A stretch of 64,000 nucleotides of DNA from Candidatus Halocynthiibacter alkanivorans (GTDB lineage: Bacteria > Pseudomonadota > Alphaproteobacteria > Rhodobacterales > Rhodobacteraceae), in assembly GCF_003333265.1 (NCBI RefSeq), contig NZ_QOLB01000079.1, forward strand, positions 62,001 through 126,000. The letters run 5' to 3'. A program made the translations under genes and the position numbers. The notes beneath the pieces are model-generated. The model ran no database searches. It saw only the letters and a program-made list of their open reading frames with translations, and was not told the origin of the DNA. Position 1 is the first letter of the stretch. Every line of letters starts with the position of its first letter. Shown here piece by piece: positions 36,082 to 44,791 of this stretch.

Positions 36082-37130
36082 TGGATGGCCTCCAGCAGGA
36101 TCAGATCCGACGGCTCAATCGAACAGTTGATATTCTCGCCGGGGTAGATACCCGGATCCGAAGTTTTCAACCGGTATCCGTTGCCGCCGATATCGACAAA
36201 CAAATCTGTGTAGCTGCCCTGGAACTGCCGCTCTGTGACTCTGGCGGTAAAGCTGTTGACCGGGGAGTCGACTAATTTAACCGCTTCCGGCCGCCAACAC
36301 ACTTTGATGTGTTTAGCCGCCGGAGTGCGGTCACTTTTGGACACCATTTCACCGATCGGGGTTTGTAGCGCCCAGACGCCGGGCTCTGTTTCGCCGGTCA
36401 CTTCGGCATTCATAATGTTTGCCCCACCGATGAAGTCGGCGACAAAACTGGTGCTGGGCGCATTGTAGAGAGTTTCCGGGGGGGCGACCTGCTCGATCAC
36501 CCCGCCGTTCAGCACCATCACGCGGTCTGACATCGCCAGCGCTTCGGACTGGTCATGGGTCACATAGACCGCAGTCAGATTGTTCTCTTGCTGAATGCGG
36601 CGGATCTCAACACGCACTGAATCGCGCAATTTTGCATCCAGATTTGACAGTGGTTCATCAAACAGAATGACGCCGGGCCGCATGATCAGTGCCCGCCCGA
36701 GCGCGACACGCTGTTGTTGCCCGCCAGACAGTTGGTTCGGCAGTTTATCAAGCTGTGCGTCAAGCGCCAGTTGCCCGGCCATGTCTTGCAGGCGCTGTTT
36801 GCGTTCGCTGCCGTTGACCCGTTTCTGCTTCAGGCCAAATTCAATATTATCTTTAATCGTCAGATGCGGAAACAGCGCGTAGGACTGAAAACAAAGCGCG
36901 GTGTCCCGGTGCTCAGGAGGCGTCAGCGTGACATCCTCATTGGCAATTTTGATAGTTCCGTTGGTGGGCTTCAGGAAGCCGGAAATAAGTTTCAGCAGCG
37001 TTGTTTTCCCGCAGCCGGAAGGACCCAGCAAGGTGACAAACTCACCTTCTTTGACACTTACCGAAATGTCTTTGAGCGCCGTAAAATTCCCAAAGCGCAT
37101 CTCCAGACGGTCAATATCAATCGTGCTCAC
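36078..37130 (-). CDS. ABC transporter ATP-binding protein (PotA/UgpC-like)
   Basis: 350 residues from GTG 37130, which has a perfect GGGAGGAG ribosome-binding site; the longer frame to 37301 runs through the operator and lacks homology. Walker A is GPSGCGKTT, the signature is LSGGQQQRVALGRAL, Walker B is GVILFDEPLSNLD, and the H-loop is YVTHDQSEAL. The C-terminal part (from about 240) is an MOP/TOBE-type domain, as in sugar and polyamine importers. It powers the import system and is the first gene of the operon under the ROK operator. Confidence 0.95.
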   Translation of the reverse strand: MSTIDIDRLEMRFGNFTALKDISVSVKEGEFVTLLGPSGCGKTTLLKLISGFLKPTNGTIKIANEDVTLTPPEHRDTALCFQSYALFPHLTIKDNIEFGLKQKRVNGSERKQRLQDMAGQLALDAQLDKLPNQLSGGQQQRVALGRALIMRPGVILFDEPLSNLDAKLRDSVRVEIRRIQQENNLTAVYVTHDQSEALAMSDRVMVLNGGVIEQVAPPETLYNAPSTSFVADFIGGANIMNAEVTGETEPGVWALQTPIGEMVSKSDRTPAAKHIKVCWRPEAVKLVDSPVNSFTARVTERQFQGSYTDLFVDIGGNGYRLKTSDPGIYPGENINCSIEPSDLILLEAIQ

Positions 37131-37176
37131 GTGGTTCTCCTCCCAAGACGCAAACGTTTGGCAGTCGCCCGTTCGC

Positions 37177-37199
37177 TTATTACCCATAATGTGTAATAA
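37177..37199. promoter_or_regulatory. 23-bp palindromic operator, probably for the ROK regulator
   Basis: Arms TTATTAC (37177-37183) and GTAATAA (37193-37199) are exact complements. Inside them CAT and ATG are also complementary around a central A, leaving one mismatched pair. The site lies 47 bp upstream of the ATPase start and between the divergent ROK and ABC genes. The AT-rich TTATT...AATAA form fits the Mlc/NagC style of ROK regulators. Confidence 0.75.
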
Positions 37200-37345
37200 A
37201 GGGATGACGCGAGTCAACGAGAATTTTCCGCGTCGACGTAAAGGACTGAAACTACTTGGAAATGATGAAGTTTTTTGATAGTGATGGCAGCGCATGTCCA
37301 ATCGGATGTGCGATCTGTCTGCGGATAGAACAAGGGAGTAGCGTT

Positions 37346-38461
37346 TTGAAAAGGGCAGACCGATTGTCGTTGAGCGAAAGCGAACGTGACATCATGAGCA
37401 TCGTACGTGCTCGTGGGCCGATCGCCCGATCTGATATAACCGAATTCACCACACTGTCGCAGCAGTCGGTGCACCGGCTGGTGGAAAACCTGACCGACCA
37501 AAAACTCCTCAGCAGTCAGAAGGCCGTCATCAAAGGCCGTGGCAAACCCAGTCCTCAGGTTGTGCTGGATGAAGCTTCAACCTATTCGCTCGGGGTCTCT
37601 GTACGCCCGGACAACGTTCAGTTGATAGCCGTCAGCCTTGCCGGCGCTGAGCTGCGACGGGCAACATTGCAGTCCCAGCCAAATGACCGCGAGAGCATCA
37701 TGGCGGAAATATGCCGTATCGGGTCCGAGTGGTCCAAAACGCCAGAGTTTCGCGCGCGGACCGCCATCGGGGTAGGGGTTTCGATTCAGGGCTATCGCAT
37801 TTCGAAAATGAACCAGTTCACAGTGCCGCTTCCGACCAAAAGCTGGTCAGGAATTCCGATTGATGATTTGTTCGCTGACGCTTTGGGCATCGCCGCATTC
37901 ACTGAAAACAACGCCACATGCGCCGCGATCGCAGAACATCACAACGCGCTTGGCGACAATTCTCGGAACATGGCTTTTCTCTCCTTCAACTTTGGTTTTG
38001 GCGCCGGGATTGTGAACAACGGTGCCTCAGTGATCGGCGGTTTTGGCAACGCAGGTGAGCTTGGGGTTTTGATTCCGGATGACGAGTTTAAACACCGCCC
38101 GGCACTCGGAGAACTGATCAAGCGGTTGAATGACAGTGGCGTGGAGCTTAGTGGCGTCCCTGAACTGCAACAGAAATTTGACCCTTCCTGGCCGGCTGTC
38201 GCGGAATGGCTGAAGGAAATCTCGCCCACACTCGATCTGACGATCAGAGCCATAAGGGCTGTTGTTGATCCGGAAGCAATTTATTTTGGCGGTGAAGCCC
38301 CTGCCGGATTGCGCAATCTGCTGATTGACACGTGCGAGCGCCCCAGAGAAAACCGCTACGGTGAAGTGCTGCCATTTCCAGAACTTTTGCCCAGCCGGTT
38401 CAATGGTGATGCCGCGATCTACGGCGCCGCCATTCTTCCGGCCAGACAACTGGTGTTCTGA
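37346..38461 (+). CDS. ROK-family transcriptional regulator
   Basis: 371 residues from a TTG at 37346 that has a GGGAG ribosome-binding site and places the winged helix at the very N-terminus (LSESERDIMSIVRARGPIAR, TLSQQSVHRLVENLTDQKLL). An ATG at 37262 in the same frame has no ribosome-binding site and adds non-homologous residues. The ROK sugar-kinase-like domain follows (AFTENNATCAAIAEHHNALG, SFNFGFGAGIVNNGASVIGG, GNAGELGVL). It lacks the usual CxCGxxGCxE zinc cluster after the GELG motif, so it is a divergent member. It faces the ABC-GDPD operon across a strong palindrome and probably represses it. Confidence 0.87.
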   Translation: MKRADRLSLSESERDIMSIVRARGPIARSDITEFTTLSQQSVHRLVENLTDQKLLSSQKAVIKGRGKPSPQVVLDEASTYSLGVSVRPDNVQLIAVSLAGAELRRATLQSQPNDRESIMAEICRIGSEWSKTPEFRARTAIGVGVSIQGYRISKMNQFTVPLPTKSWSGIPIDDLFADALGIAAFTENNATCAAIAEHHNALGDNSRNMAFLSFNFGFGAGIVNNGASVIGGFGNAGELGVLIPDDEFKHRPALGELIKRLNDSGVELSGVPELQQKFDPSWPAVAEWLKEISPTLDLTIRAIRAVVDPEAIYFGGEAPAGLRNLLIDTCERPRENRYGEVLPFPELLPSRFNGDAAIYGAAILPARQLVF

Positions 38462-38813
38462 GCCACAGCTCTCGGGGCATTCCGTCACCCGAGCGTGGGA
38501 TCGGACGACGTAACTGTGGACATGCCGGCGCGACGCTCAATGCGGCGGCCAACGCGTCTTTGATGTGAATTCACCTGCGTATCGGTTTGTTGTCCTGTCG
38601 GATCGTTTTTCGTCTCGGTCGATCCACTTGCGCTGCTGGTCCGGTTTGCCGCGGCCAACTCTGTTTGACTATGTAACACCGGCGGGGCGGTTCCATTCCG
38701 TGTTGCACCGACCCGTTGAAACCGTTGCCTATTGTGGGCTTTGGAGCTGGAAGCCTTGTATCGAACTTGGCGAATATTCAGTGGCGCGTTTTCATCCAAT
38801 CGGCCGCCGGAGG
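38462..38813. other. Convergent intergenic region
   Basis: About 350 bp between the ROK and AraC genes. No gene is supported and no clear terminator was seen; a 104-codon minus frame is Arg/Thr-rich noise. Confidence 0.45.
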
Positions 38814-39713
38814 TTAAGCTGGAAATCCGGCGGGCACCGGTACTGTTTTGTCATCGCGGGGAGATACGCCGAATTTACGTGCGTATTCGCGGCTGAATTG
38901 CGTGGGACTTTCATAGCCCACTTCAAAGGCCGCAAGCGAGACGGATTTTGTACCCGCCGTCAAAAGGCGGCGGGCCTCCATCAGTCTGAGATCCTTCTGG
39001 TATTGTAATGGCGTGGTGGAGGTAACTGCCTTGAAATGCTCGTGGAAAGCAGACTGGCTCATTCCCGCGGTTTCAGCCAGTTCAGCAACAAGAATATGTG
39101 TCGTGAAATCGCTGCGGATCCTGGCTATGGCTTTCGATATCCGGCTGGCCGGGCTGTCGCGCCACAGAAACTGACGCAACATGCCGCCATGGCGGGCCCG
39201 CAGCAGCCGGAAGTGGATTTCCCTCAGCACAAGTGGCGCCAATGCCTGTGTTTCCACCGGATCGTGCGAGATCCGGAAAAGCCTTGCCATGGCATCCACA
39301 AGCGCCGCGTCGGTTTGCGCCACATCAATAGACCGCAGCTCGTCGCCGGCCAGTTCGGTTTCGCCAATTTCGTCATAAAGGCCGCGCACCAACGCCAGAT
39401 CAAGCCGTAGCACCAGGGCGGCGTAGGGCAATTCCCGCGTTGCCTCTGTCACCCCGGCCACGACCGGGACGGCATGGCTGACAATCACTGACTCGCCGGC
39501 GCCATATTCGATACGTCGCCTGCCCAGTTGGGCCTCTTTGCGGCCCTGAAGGACCAGGCACATGATTGGCTCATACAGCGTTGCTGCACATGTGGTCGGG
39601 GCAGAGTCACAAAAAACGAGCAACCCATCGACACCGGTCTGGCACGGTTGCCCAAAGGCGCCACGGGTCTCCGCAAATTCGCAAACCTCAGAAATCAGCT
39701 TTTTTTCGACCAT
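38814..39713 (-). CDS. AraC-family transcriptional regulator
   Basis: 299 residues. The N-terminal AraC_N cupin-type domain (about 20-170) contains YEPIMCLVLQGRKEAQLG and AGESVIVSHAVPVVAGVTEA. Two helix-turn-helix motifs follow (about 200-290: FTTHILVAELAETAGMSQSA and VSLAAFEVGYESPTQFSREY). It is transcribed away from the SDR/hydroxylase genes across a 164-bp gap. Regulators of this type are often adjacent to aldehyde or alcohol dehydrogenase genes they control, so it probably activates or represses the 39878-43533 genes. Confidence 0.92.
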   Translation of the reverse strand: MVEKKLISEVCEFAETRGAFGQPCQTGVDGLLVFCDSAPTTCAATLYEPIMCLVLQGRKEAQLGRRRIEYGAGESVIVSHAVPVVAGVTEATRELPYAALVLRLDLALVRGLYDEIGETELAGDELRSIDVAQTDAALVDAMARLFRISHDPVETQALAPLVLREIHFRLLRARHGGMLRQFLWRDSPASRISKAIARIRSDFTTHILVAELAETAGMSQSAFHEHFKAVTSTTPLQYQKDLRLMEARRLLTAGTKSVSLAAFEVGYESPTQFSREYARKFGVSPRDDKTVPVPAGFPA

Positions 39714-39877
39714 CAGGCGCTTCCTTATTACCCGCTTTTTATAGGTCAGATCACGTCCTTACCGAAGAGAAAACCCGGGTCTCTGGAGGATTGGGCACGT
39801 CTTTCGGAGGATGAGGCAGGGCGATTTCAGCCGCCGTTGCTATTTGTTCTGACAGAGGCGCAGAGGAGTAAAGCGAC

Positions 39878-40699
39878 ATGACTAAGACTATTCTGATTAC
39901 CGGAGCCTCCACGGGGATCGGCAAATCAACCGCAAAGTTCTTTCAGGCCAGGGGCTGGAATGTGGTCGCCACCATGCGCCGCCCAAATGATGAAACGGAG
40001 CTGACCGGGCTGGAAAACGTGCTGGTCACCCACCTCGATGTCACCGACGAAAGCTCGGTCAAGTCGGCTGTCAGCGCCGGTCTGGAGCGGTTTGGAAAAA
40101 TCGATGCGCTTTTGAACAACGCCGGCTACGGCGCCTGGGGGCCGCTGGAAGCATTCTCTCTTGATCGTATCCGGCAGCAGTTTGAAACCAATGTGTTTGG
40201 GTTGCTGGCAACGATGCAAGCCGTATTGCCGCATATGCGTGCGGCCGGGGCGGGCGTGATCGTGAACGTCAGTTCGATCGGCGGCAAGATGACTTTCCCG
40301 CTTGGCACCATTTACCATGGCACTAAATATGCAGTTGAGGGCATCTCTGAAGCGATGACCTACGAGCTTGACCGGCTGGGTATCAAAATGAAAATCGTCG
40401 AACCTGGCGTGATCAAAACCGATTTTGCCGGCCGCTCTCTGGACTTTAACAATGACGAAAGCATGCTGGAATACCAGCCTGTCGTGCAACTCGCCAAGGC
40501 AAATATGGCCGCGGCCGCTAATGGCGGTTACGGCTCTGAACCGGAGCTCGTCGCCGAGGTGATCTGGAATGCGGTCACAGATGGCACTTCGACGCTGCGC
40601 TATCGCGCCGGGGCGGATGCCGTGGCCCTGCTGGACCAACGCGAGGCACAGGACGACGAGACCTTTTTAGGCGCCATGAAGCAAAACATGAGCCTGTGA
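39878..40699 (+). CDS. Short-chain dehydrogenase/reductase
   Basis: 273 residues, classical SDR. The cofactor motif is TGASTGIGKSTAKFF, the NNAG motif is LLNNAGYGAWGP, and the active site is Ser in VNVSSIGGK with YHGTK (Tyr-x-x-x-Lys). An AGGAGT ribosome-binding site precedes the ATG. It would interconvert an alcohol and a carbonyl with NAD(P)H. It lies 190 bp upstream of the IorAB-type hydroxylase and may feed it an aldehyde; the substrate is unknown. Confidence 0.92.
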   Translation: MTKTILITGASTGIGKSTAKFFQARGWNVVATMRRPNDETELTGLENVLVTHLDVTDESSVKSAVSAGLERFGKIDALLNNAGYGAWGPLEAFSLDRIRQQFETNVFGLLATMQAVLPHMRAAGAGVIVNVSSIGGKMTFPLGTIYHGTKYAVEGISEAMTYELDRLGIKMKIVEPGVIKTDFAGRSLDFNNDESMLEYQPVVQLAKANMAAAANGGYGSEPELVAEVIWNAVTDGTSTLRYRAGADAVALLDQREAQDDETFLGAMKQNMSL

Positions 40700-40738
40700 T
40701 TGCGCTTCACCGCAGGCACCATCCGAGGAGGCACATGA

Positions 40739-40855
40739 ATGAATTTCGAAACAACCAAAACAGATGGGATGGTCGATGTGAGTGTTGCTGCCATCGACGT
40801 GAGCAATGCGGAGGCCATCAAGCGTGGACCTGCGCAAACCTTAGAACAATCCTGA
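40739..40855 (+). CDS. Possible 38-residue small protein
   Basis: ATG 40739 has an excellent GAGGAGG ribosome-binding site (40724-40730) and opens a 38-codon frame (MNFETTKTDGMVDVSVAAID, then VSNAEAIKRGPAQTLEQS). It sits between the SDR and the 2Fe-2S genes on the same strand. The composition looks protein-like, but there is no family resemblance. It may be a small protein or the stub of a lost larger gene. Confidence 0.35.
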   Translation: MNFETTKTDGMVDVSVAAIDVSNAEAIKRGPAQTLEQS

Positions 40856-40889
40856 CAGATCCCGCCAGCCCCAACGGAGACCACAGATT

Positions 40890-41351
40890 ATGACGATTTC
40901 CTTGAACCTGAACGGCCAGACGCACCGCGTCACGGCCGAACCCGGCACGCCTCTTTTGTGGGTGATCCGGGATGAGTTGAAACTGACCGGCACCAAATTC
41001 GGCTGCGGCGTGGCTGCCTGCGGCGCCTGCACGGTTCACCTTGATGGTGAACCCGTCCGCGCGTGCCAGACCAATATCGAAGATGTCGAAGGCGCCGAAA
41101 TCACCACCATCGAGGGCCTCAGTTCCAGGGCCGCCGCCGCGGTTCAGACGGCCTGGGCCGAGCTGGATGTGGTGCAGTGCGGGTACTGCCAGTCAGGGCA
41201 GATCATGTCCGCCACAGGGCTTCTGAGCGAAAACGCCAGGCCCACTGTTGAGGACATCGACGAGTACATGAATGGCAATGCCTGCCGCTGCGCCACCTAT
41301 CAACGCATTCGGGCCGCAATCCTGCGCGCGTCTGAGATCATGGAGGCCTGA
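40890..41351 (+). CDS. 2Fe-2S subunit of a second IorA-type Mo hydroxylase
   Basis: 153 residues. The plant-type cluster uses C39, C44, C47 and C59 (GCGVAACGAC), and the second cluster uses C97, C100 and the Cys pair in NACRCATYQ. It closely parallels the subunit at 21.1-21.5 kb in length and cysteine positions. The stop lies 1 bp before the start of the Mo subunit. It relays electrons from the Mo site to an external acceptor. Confidence 0.93.
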   Translation: MTISLNLNGQTHRVTAEPGTPLLWVIRDELKLTGTKFGCGVAACGACTVHLDGEPVRACQTNIEDVEGAEITTIEGLSSRAAAAVQTAWAELDVVQCGYCQSGQIMSATGLLSENARPTVEDIDEYMNGNACRCATYQRIRAAILRASEIMEA

Positions 41352-41352
41352 T

Positions 41353-43533
41353 ATGACTGTGAACACTTCCCGCCGCGGATTCCTGCAAACCGCCGCCGCC
41401 GCTTCTGCCGTTCTGGTCCTGGGCGTTCGCCCGGACGGCGTGCTCGCCTCGGGCACCGCGGAAACCACCATGCTGACCCCATTTATCCGCATTGGCGCGG
41501 ATGGCCGGGTGACGGCGATCGTGAAACATTTTGAAACCGGCCAGGGGCCGGCTACGGGCCTGACCACGCTGATTGCGGAAGAACTTGGCGTCACGATGGA
41601 GCAAATCGGCTATGATTTCGCGCCCTCCGACCCGCAGGTCTATAACAACCTGATGTTCGGCGCCTTCCAGGGCACCGGCGGCTCAACCGCGATGGCAAAT
41701 TCCTTTATGCAGTACCGCCAGGCCGGCGCCGCCGCCCGCGAGCTTCTGATTGCCGCAGCCGCGCAGGAGTGGGGTGCCGATCCATCCGTTCTGATGATCG
41801 AGGACGGTGTGGTGTCCGGCGCAGGCAAATCCGCTCCGATTGGCGATTTTGTGGCAATTGCCGCAACCCTGGATGCCCCCGCAGATCCGCGTCTGAAAGA
41901 TGCCGCCGAATTTAAGCTGATTGGCAACGCGCAGGTGCGGCGCAAAGATACACCGCCAAAGATCAACGGCACCGCCAAATTTGCGATGGACATGCAGCTG
42001 GACAACCAGATGGTCGTTGTGATTGCCCGCGCCCCGCGTATGGGCGCGACTGTTACCAGTTTTGATGACAGCGATGCGCTGCGGATTACCGGCTTTATCC
42101 GCGCCGCCACGTTGCCAAACAAGGCAGGCGTTGCCGTCTATGCAGAACATACATGGGCTGCACTGCAGGCACGCGACGCTCTGGATGTGCAATGGGATAT
42201 CAGTAACGCCGAAAGCCGCAGCTCGGATCAGATCCGCGACCAGCTTATCTCGGCGGTGAATGCCGATCCGGAATATGCGATCACCGCCACCAGCAGGGAT
42301 GAAACCGCCGCAAAAATCGACGGTGCGGCGCAGATACTGGAGGAAACATTCTATTTCCCGCTGCTCGCGCATGCTCCGATGGAACCGCTGACCTGCACGA
42401 TCGAACCGCTGGCGGATGGTGGTATCATCCTGCATGATGGCGCACAGACGCCCACCGGTCCGCATATGGCGCTGTCGCAGATCCTGCAGCTGCCAATGGA
42501 GAAAATCCAGATCAAGACAATGTTTGCCGGCGGGTCTTTCGGGCGGCGCTCCACCCCCACAGCCGACTACCAGGTTGAAGCCGGCCTTGCTTTTGCGATG
42601 ACCGACCGCAGCCGAGCGGTCAAACTGGTCTGGTCGCGTGAGGATGACATTCGTGGCGGGTATTACCGTCCGGCCGTGGCGCATAAGGTGCGCGTCGGGC
42701 TGGATTCAGCGGGCGAAATCACCGGTTGGGATCACCGTATCGCGGCGCAATCCATTATGAAAGGGACGCCCTTTGAGGGTGCTTTTGTGCAAGACGGGGT
42801 GGACTTCAGTTCGGTCGAGGGGGCTGCCGACACGCCCTATCAGATCCCCGGCCGGTTTGTTGGGCTGAGCGATGTTGCCAAGGCCACGACGGTGCTGTGG
42901 TGGCGCTCAGTGGGCCACAGCCACACCGCCTTTGTGATGGAAACCATGCTGGACATTGCGGCCAGGGCTGCCGGGCGCGATCCGGTCGCATTCCGCCTGG
43001 CTTTGCTGGAAGGTGGCGGCTCTGATCAGGCCCGCCTGGCCGGGGTGCTGAAACTGGCTGCCGACAAGGGTAATTGGGGCAAGTCTGATCCGGGGCGCAG
43101 CCAGGGCATCGCTGTCCACAAATCCTTTGGCAGTTTTGCGGCCCAGGTCGCTGAAATCTCGCGCGATGAGGACGGCAATGTGAAGATTGAAAAGGTGACC
43201 TGTGCGATCGACTGCGGGTTGGCGGTCAACCCGGATGTGATCAGGGCGCAGATGGAAGGCGGTATCGGCTACGGTATCGGTCACGTGATGCGCGACGAAA
43301 TCACCCTCACCGATGGCGAGGTGGATCAGTCGAATTTCCCTGATTACGAGCCGCTGCGCATCGGCGACATCGCGTCAATTGAGGTGCATATCGTGTCGTC
43401 GGCTGAGGCCCCGACCGGCGTGGGGGAACCCGGCACACCGCCGTCGGCCCCCGCGCTGGCCAATGCCATCGCCGTCTCTGGCCCGAGGATCACCCATCTG
43501 CCGATGACTTCCGGCGACGTTGGTTTCATCTAG
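41353..43533 (+). CDS. Tat-exported Mo-binding subunit of an IorB-type hydroxylase/aldehyde dehydrogenase
   Basis: 726 residues from ATG 41353, after a GGAGG ribosome-binding site; the upstream open frame is a shadow of the 2Fe-2S gene. The N-terminus has a twin-arginine signal (NTSRRGFLQTAAAASAVLVL), so the folded complex should be periplasmic. IorB-type features follow: VTAIVKHFETGQGPATGLTT, MFAGGSFGRRSTPTADYQVE, LWWRSVGHSHTAFVMETMLD, and GVGEPGTPPSAPALANAI with the catalytic Glu. Enzymes of this class oxidise aldehydes or hydroxylate N-heterocycles and pass electrons to a cytochrome. A hairpin follows the stop. Confidence 0.93.
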   Translation: MTVNTSRRGFLQTAAAASAVLVLGVRPDGVLASGTAETTMLTPFIRIGADGRVTAIVKHFETGQGPATGLTTLIAEELGVTMEQIGYDFAPSDPQVYNNLMFGAFQGTGGSTAMANSFMQYRQAGAAARELLIAAAAQEWGADPSVLMIEDGVVSGAGKSAPIGDFVAIAATLDAPADPRLKDAAEFKLIGNAQVRRKDTPPKINGTAKFAMDMQLDNQMVVVIARAPRMGATVTSFDDSDALRITGFIRAATLPNKAGVAVYAEHTWAALQARDALDVQWDISNAESRSSDQIRDQLISAVNADPEYAITATSRDETAAKIDGAAQILEETFYFPLLAHAPMEPLTCTIEPLADGGIILHDGAQTPTGPHMALSQILQLPMEKIQIKTMFAGGSFGRRSTPTADYQVEAGLAFAMTDRSRAVKLVWSREDDIRGGYYRPAVAHKVRVGLDSAGEITGWDHRIAAQSIMKGTPFEGAFVQDGVDFSSVEGAADTPYQIPGRFVGLSDVAKATTVLWWRSVGHSHTAFVMETMLDIAARAAGRDPVAFRLALLEGGGSDQARLAGVLKLAADKGNWGKSDPGRSQGIAVHKSFGSFAAQVAEISRDEDGNVKIEKVTCAIDCGLAVNPDVIRAQMEGGIGYGIGHVMRDEITLTDGEVDQSNFPDYEPLRIGDIASIEVHIVSSAEAPTGVGEPGTPPSAPALANAIAVSGPRITHLPMTSGDVGFI

Positions 43534-43540
43534 ACCGCAC

Positions 43541-43573
43541 CCCGCACCTGGCGCATTTTTCGGCAGGTGCGGG
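43541..43573 (+). terminator. Hairpin after the Mo-hydroxylase operon
   Basis: CCCGCACCTG (43541-43550) and CAGGTGCGGG (43564-43573) form a perfect 10-bp stem with a 13-nt loop, 8 bp past the stop codon. There is no U-tract, so it is either a Rho-assisted terminator or a 3-prime-end stabiliser. Confidence 0.65.
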
Positions 43574-43940
43574 AATCATCAGGAGAACATCACCCCCCTG
43601 GGCCAAGAACGGCAACCTGTCCTGAAACTGGCCAGAGGCCATATCGCCCGCCGGATTGCCATTTGAGACACCCGATATGGCTTCCCCGGATCCGCTGGAT
43701 CAATCCTTATCCATCGAACGCGTCGCAACGCGAACCGCATCACGTCTGAATTTGCCGCTGTATCCTGATGCCATCTCTTGTCTCTTTCATTGCGAATATT
43801 GCTCCAGAGAGACCAGAACTATATCGGGGCAAAACCAGACCTCAGCATAGAATTTGACAATCCCTCCAAGATCGGCCCAACTTTCCCAAACGGTCCGGGG
43901 TGGCGTCGCCACCACCCGGGACATATTGATGTCTGATTTT
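43574..43940. other. Convergent intergenic region
   Basis: About 370 bp with no supported gene. Short frames (for example 43567-43749 plus) lack resemblance to known proteins. Confidence 0.45.
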
Positions 43941-44339
43941 TCACTCCGCTCCACGGTAAATTAGACCCAGCAGCATTGCAAAGAGGCCGAACTGGGCGAA
44001 GAGATATGCTGTTTCCATCACAATAAAACCGGTCGCATCCGGGACATTCTGCTTTGCCACCAGTGCCAGAACATGGGACGTCCAAAAAAACAGGCCCATC
44101 AATCCAGCGAACTGAAAGGCCCTCACAAAGCCGGCGCTACCAGTGTGAAACAGCGGGTAAATCAATGCGAGGGCCACGCCCTGAATGATGATCGTCGCCA
44201 ATCCGAGTGCCACACTGGGTTCACCCTCGAAATAGCCAAAATCCTGGTATTTTTCTTTAAAGACACCGAGGTGCCAGGCAAATGCCAGCGGGAATACGAT
44301 CACGATATAACCCGCTGCAGCCAGGAGTGTTTTTGTCAC
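43941..44339 (-). CDS. Small four-helix membrane protein of unknown function
   Basis: 132 residues with four predicted spans (LLAAAGYIVIVFPLAFAWHL, ALGLATIIIQGVALALIYPL, GLMGLFFWTSHVLALVAKQN, MLLGLIYRG region). It resembles DUF-type small membrane proteins often paired with VOC or HxlR genes, but I cannot name the family. It lies 11 bp downstream of the VOC gene, so the two form an operon controlled from the HxlR intergenic region. Confidence 0.75.
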   Translation of the reverse strand: MTKTLLAAAGYIVIVFPLAFAWHLGVFKEKYQDFGYFEGEPSVALGLATIIIQGVALALIYPLFHTGSAGFVRAFQFAGLMGLFFWTSHVLALVAKQNVPDATGFIVMETAYLFAQFGLFAMLLGLIYRGAE

Positions 44340-44350
44340 GGTTCAGATCC

Positions 44351-44701
44351 TCACATTCCTGGTGCGCGTTTCCAAAGCGCCATGGCACTGCCGCCCGGAT
44401 CGCGGATAAAACTTGCGTCACCTGCAGGGCCTTTTAGATTTTCGGCAATGACTTCGGCCCCATGCTGACGGGCATTTTCCACCGCAGCTGGCAGATCATC
44501 GACTTCAAGATAGGGCACCCAACCGGAAACGCCGTCCATTGCATCGCAGGTGGCTGAAAAGGGCTTGTCCTGGCCCTCTGCAGTCAAAAACGTCATGGGA
44601 CCGATATCTGCGGGGGCCCAGCCAAAAGCATTTTTTAGAAAATCAGTTGTCGCGGGCCGGTTCCCGCCAATGTTGTCGAACCAAACGAAGGGTGTGGGCA
44701 T
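44351..44701 (-). CDS. VOC (glyoxalase/bleomycin-resistance fold) family protein
   Basis: 116 residues, a single-domain VOC protein. The repeat pattern is PFVWFDNIGGNRPATTDFLK for the first half and WVPYLEVDDLPAAVENARQH to SFIRDPGGSAMALWKR for the second. The metal-ligand pattern of true glyoxalases is not obvious, so it may be a binding or resistance protein. It is first in a two-gene minus-strand operon that diverges from the HxlR regulator. Confidence 0.87.
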   Translation of the reverse strand: MPTPFVWFDNIGGNRPATTDFLKNAFGWAPADIGPMTFLTAEGQDKPFSATCDAMDGVSGWVPYLEVDDLPAAVENARQHGAEVIAENLKGPAGDASFIRDPGGSAMALWKRAPGM

Positions 44702-44749
44702 CGGAAAATTCCTCTTGTGATTTGCAAGTGTTTATCTGGTAAATGTTGT

Positions 44750-44766
44750 ACTTGCACATTGCAAGT
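44750..44766. promoter_or_regulatory. Palindromic HxlR operator candidate
   Basis: ACTTGCA (44750-44756) and TGCAAGT (44760-44766) are perfect 7-bp arms around CAT. A half-site TTGCAAGTG is repeated near 44722-44730. Both lie in the 90-bp divergent gap between the VOC operon and the HxlR gene, where one regulator could control both directions. Confidence 0.75.
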
Positions 44767-44791
44767 GAATTTTTCTGTGCTATGGAACAGT

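Noticed and set aside
37131-37301. N-terminal extension of the ABC ATPase
   Set aside because: It would run through the operator and the divergent promoter, and the GTG at 37130 has a perfect ribosome-binding site.
41272-41352. N-terminal extension of the Mo subunit
   Set aside because: It overlaps the 2Fe-2S gene out of frame. The Tat signal and ribosome-binding site place the start at 41353.
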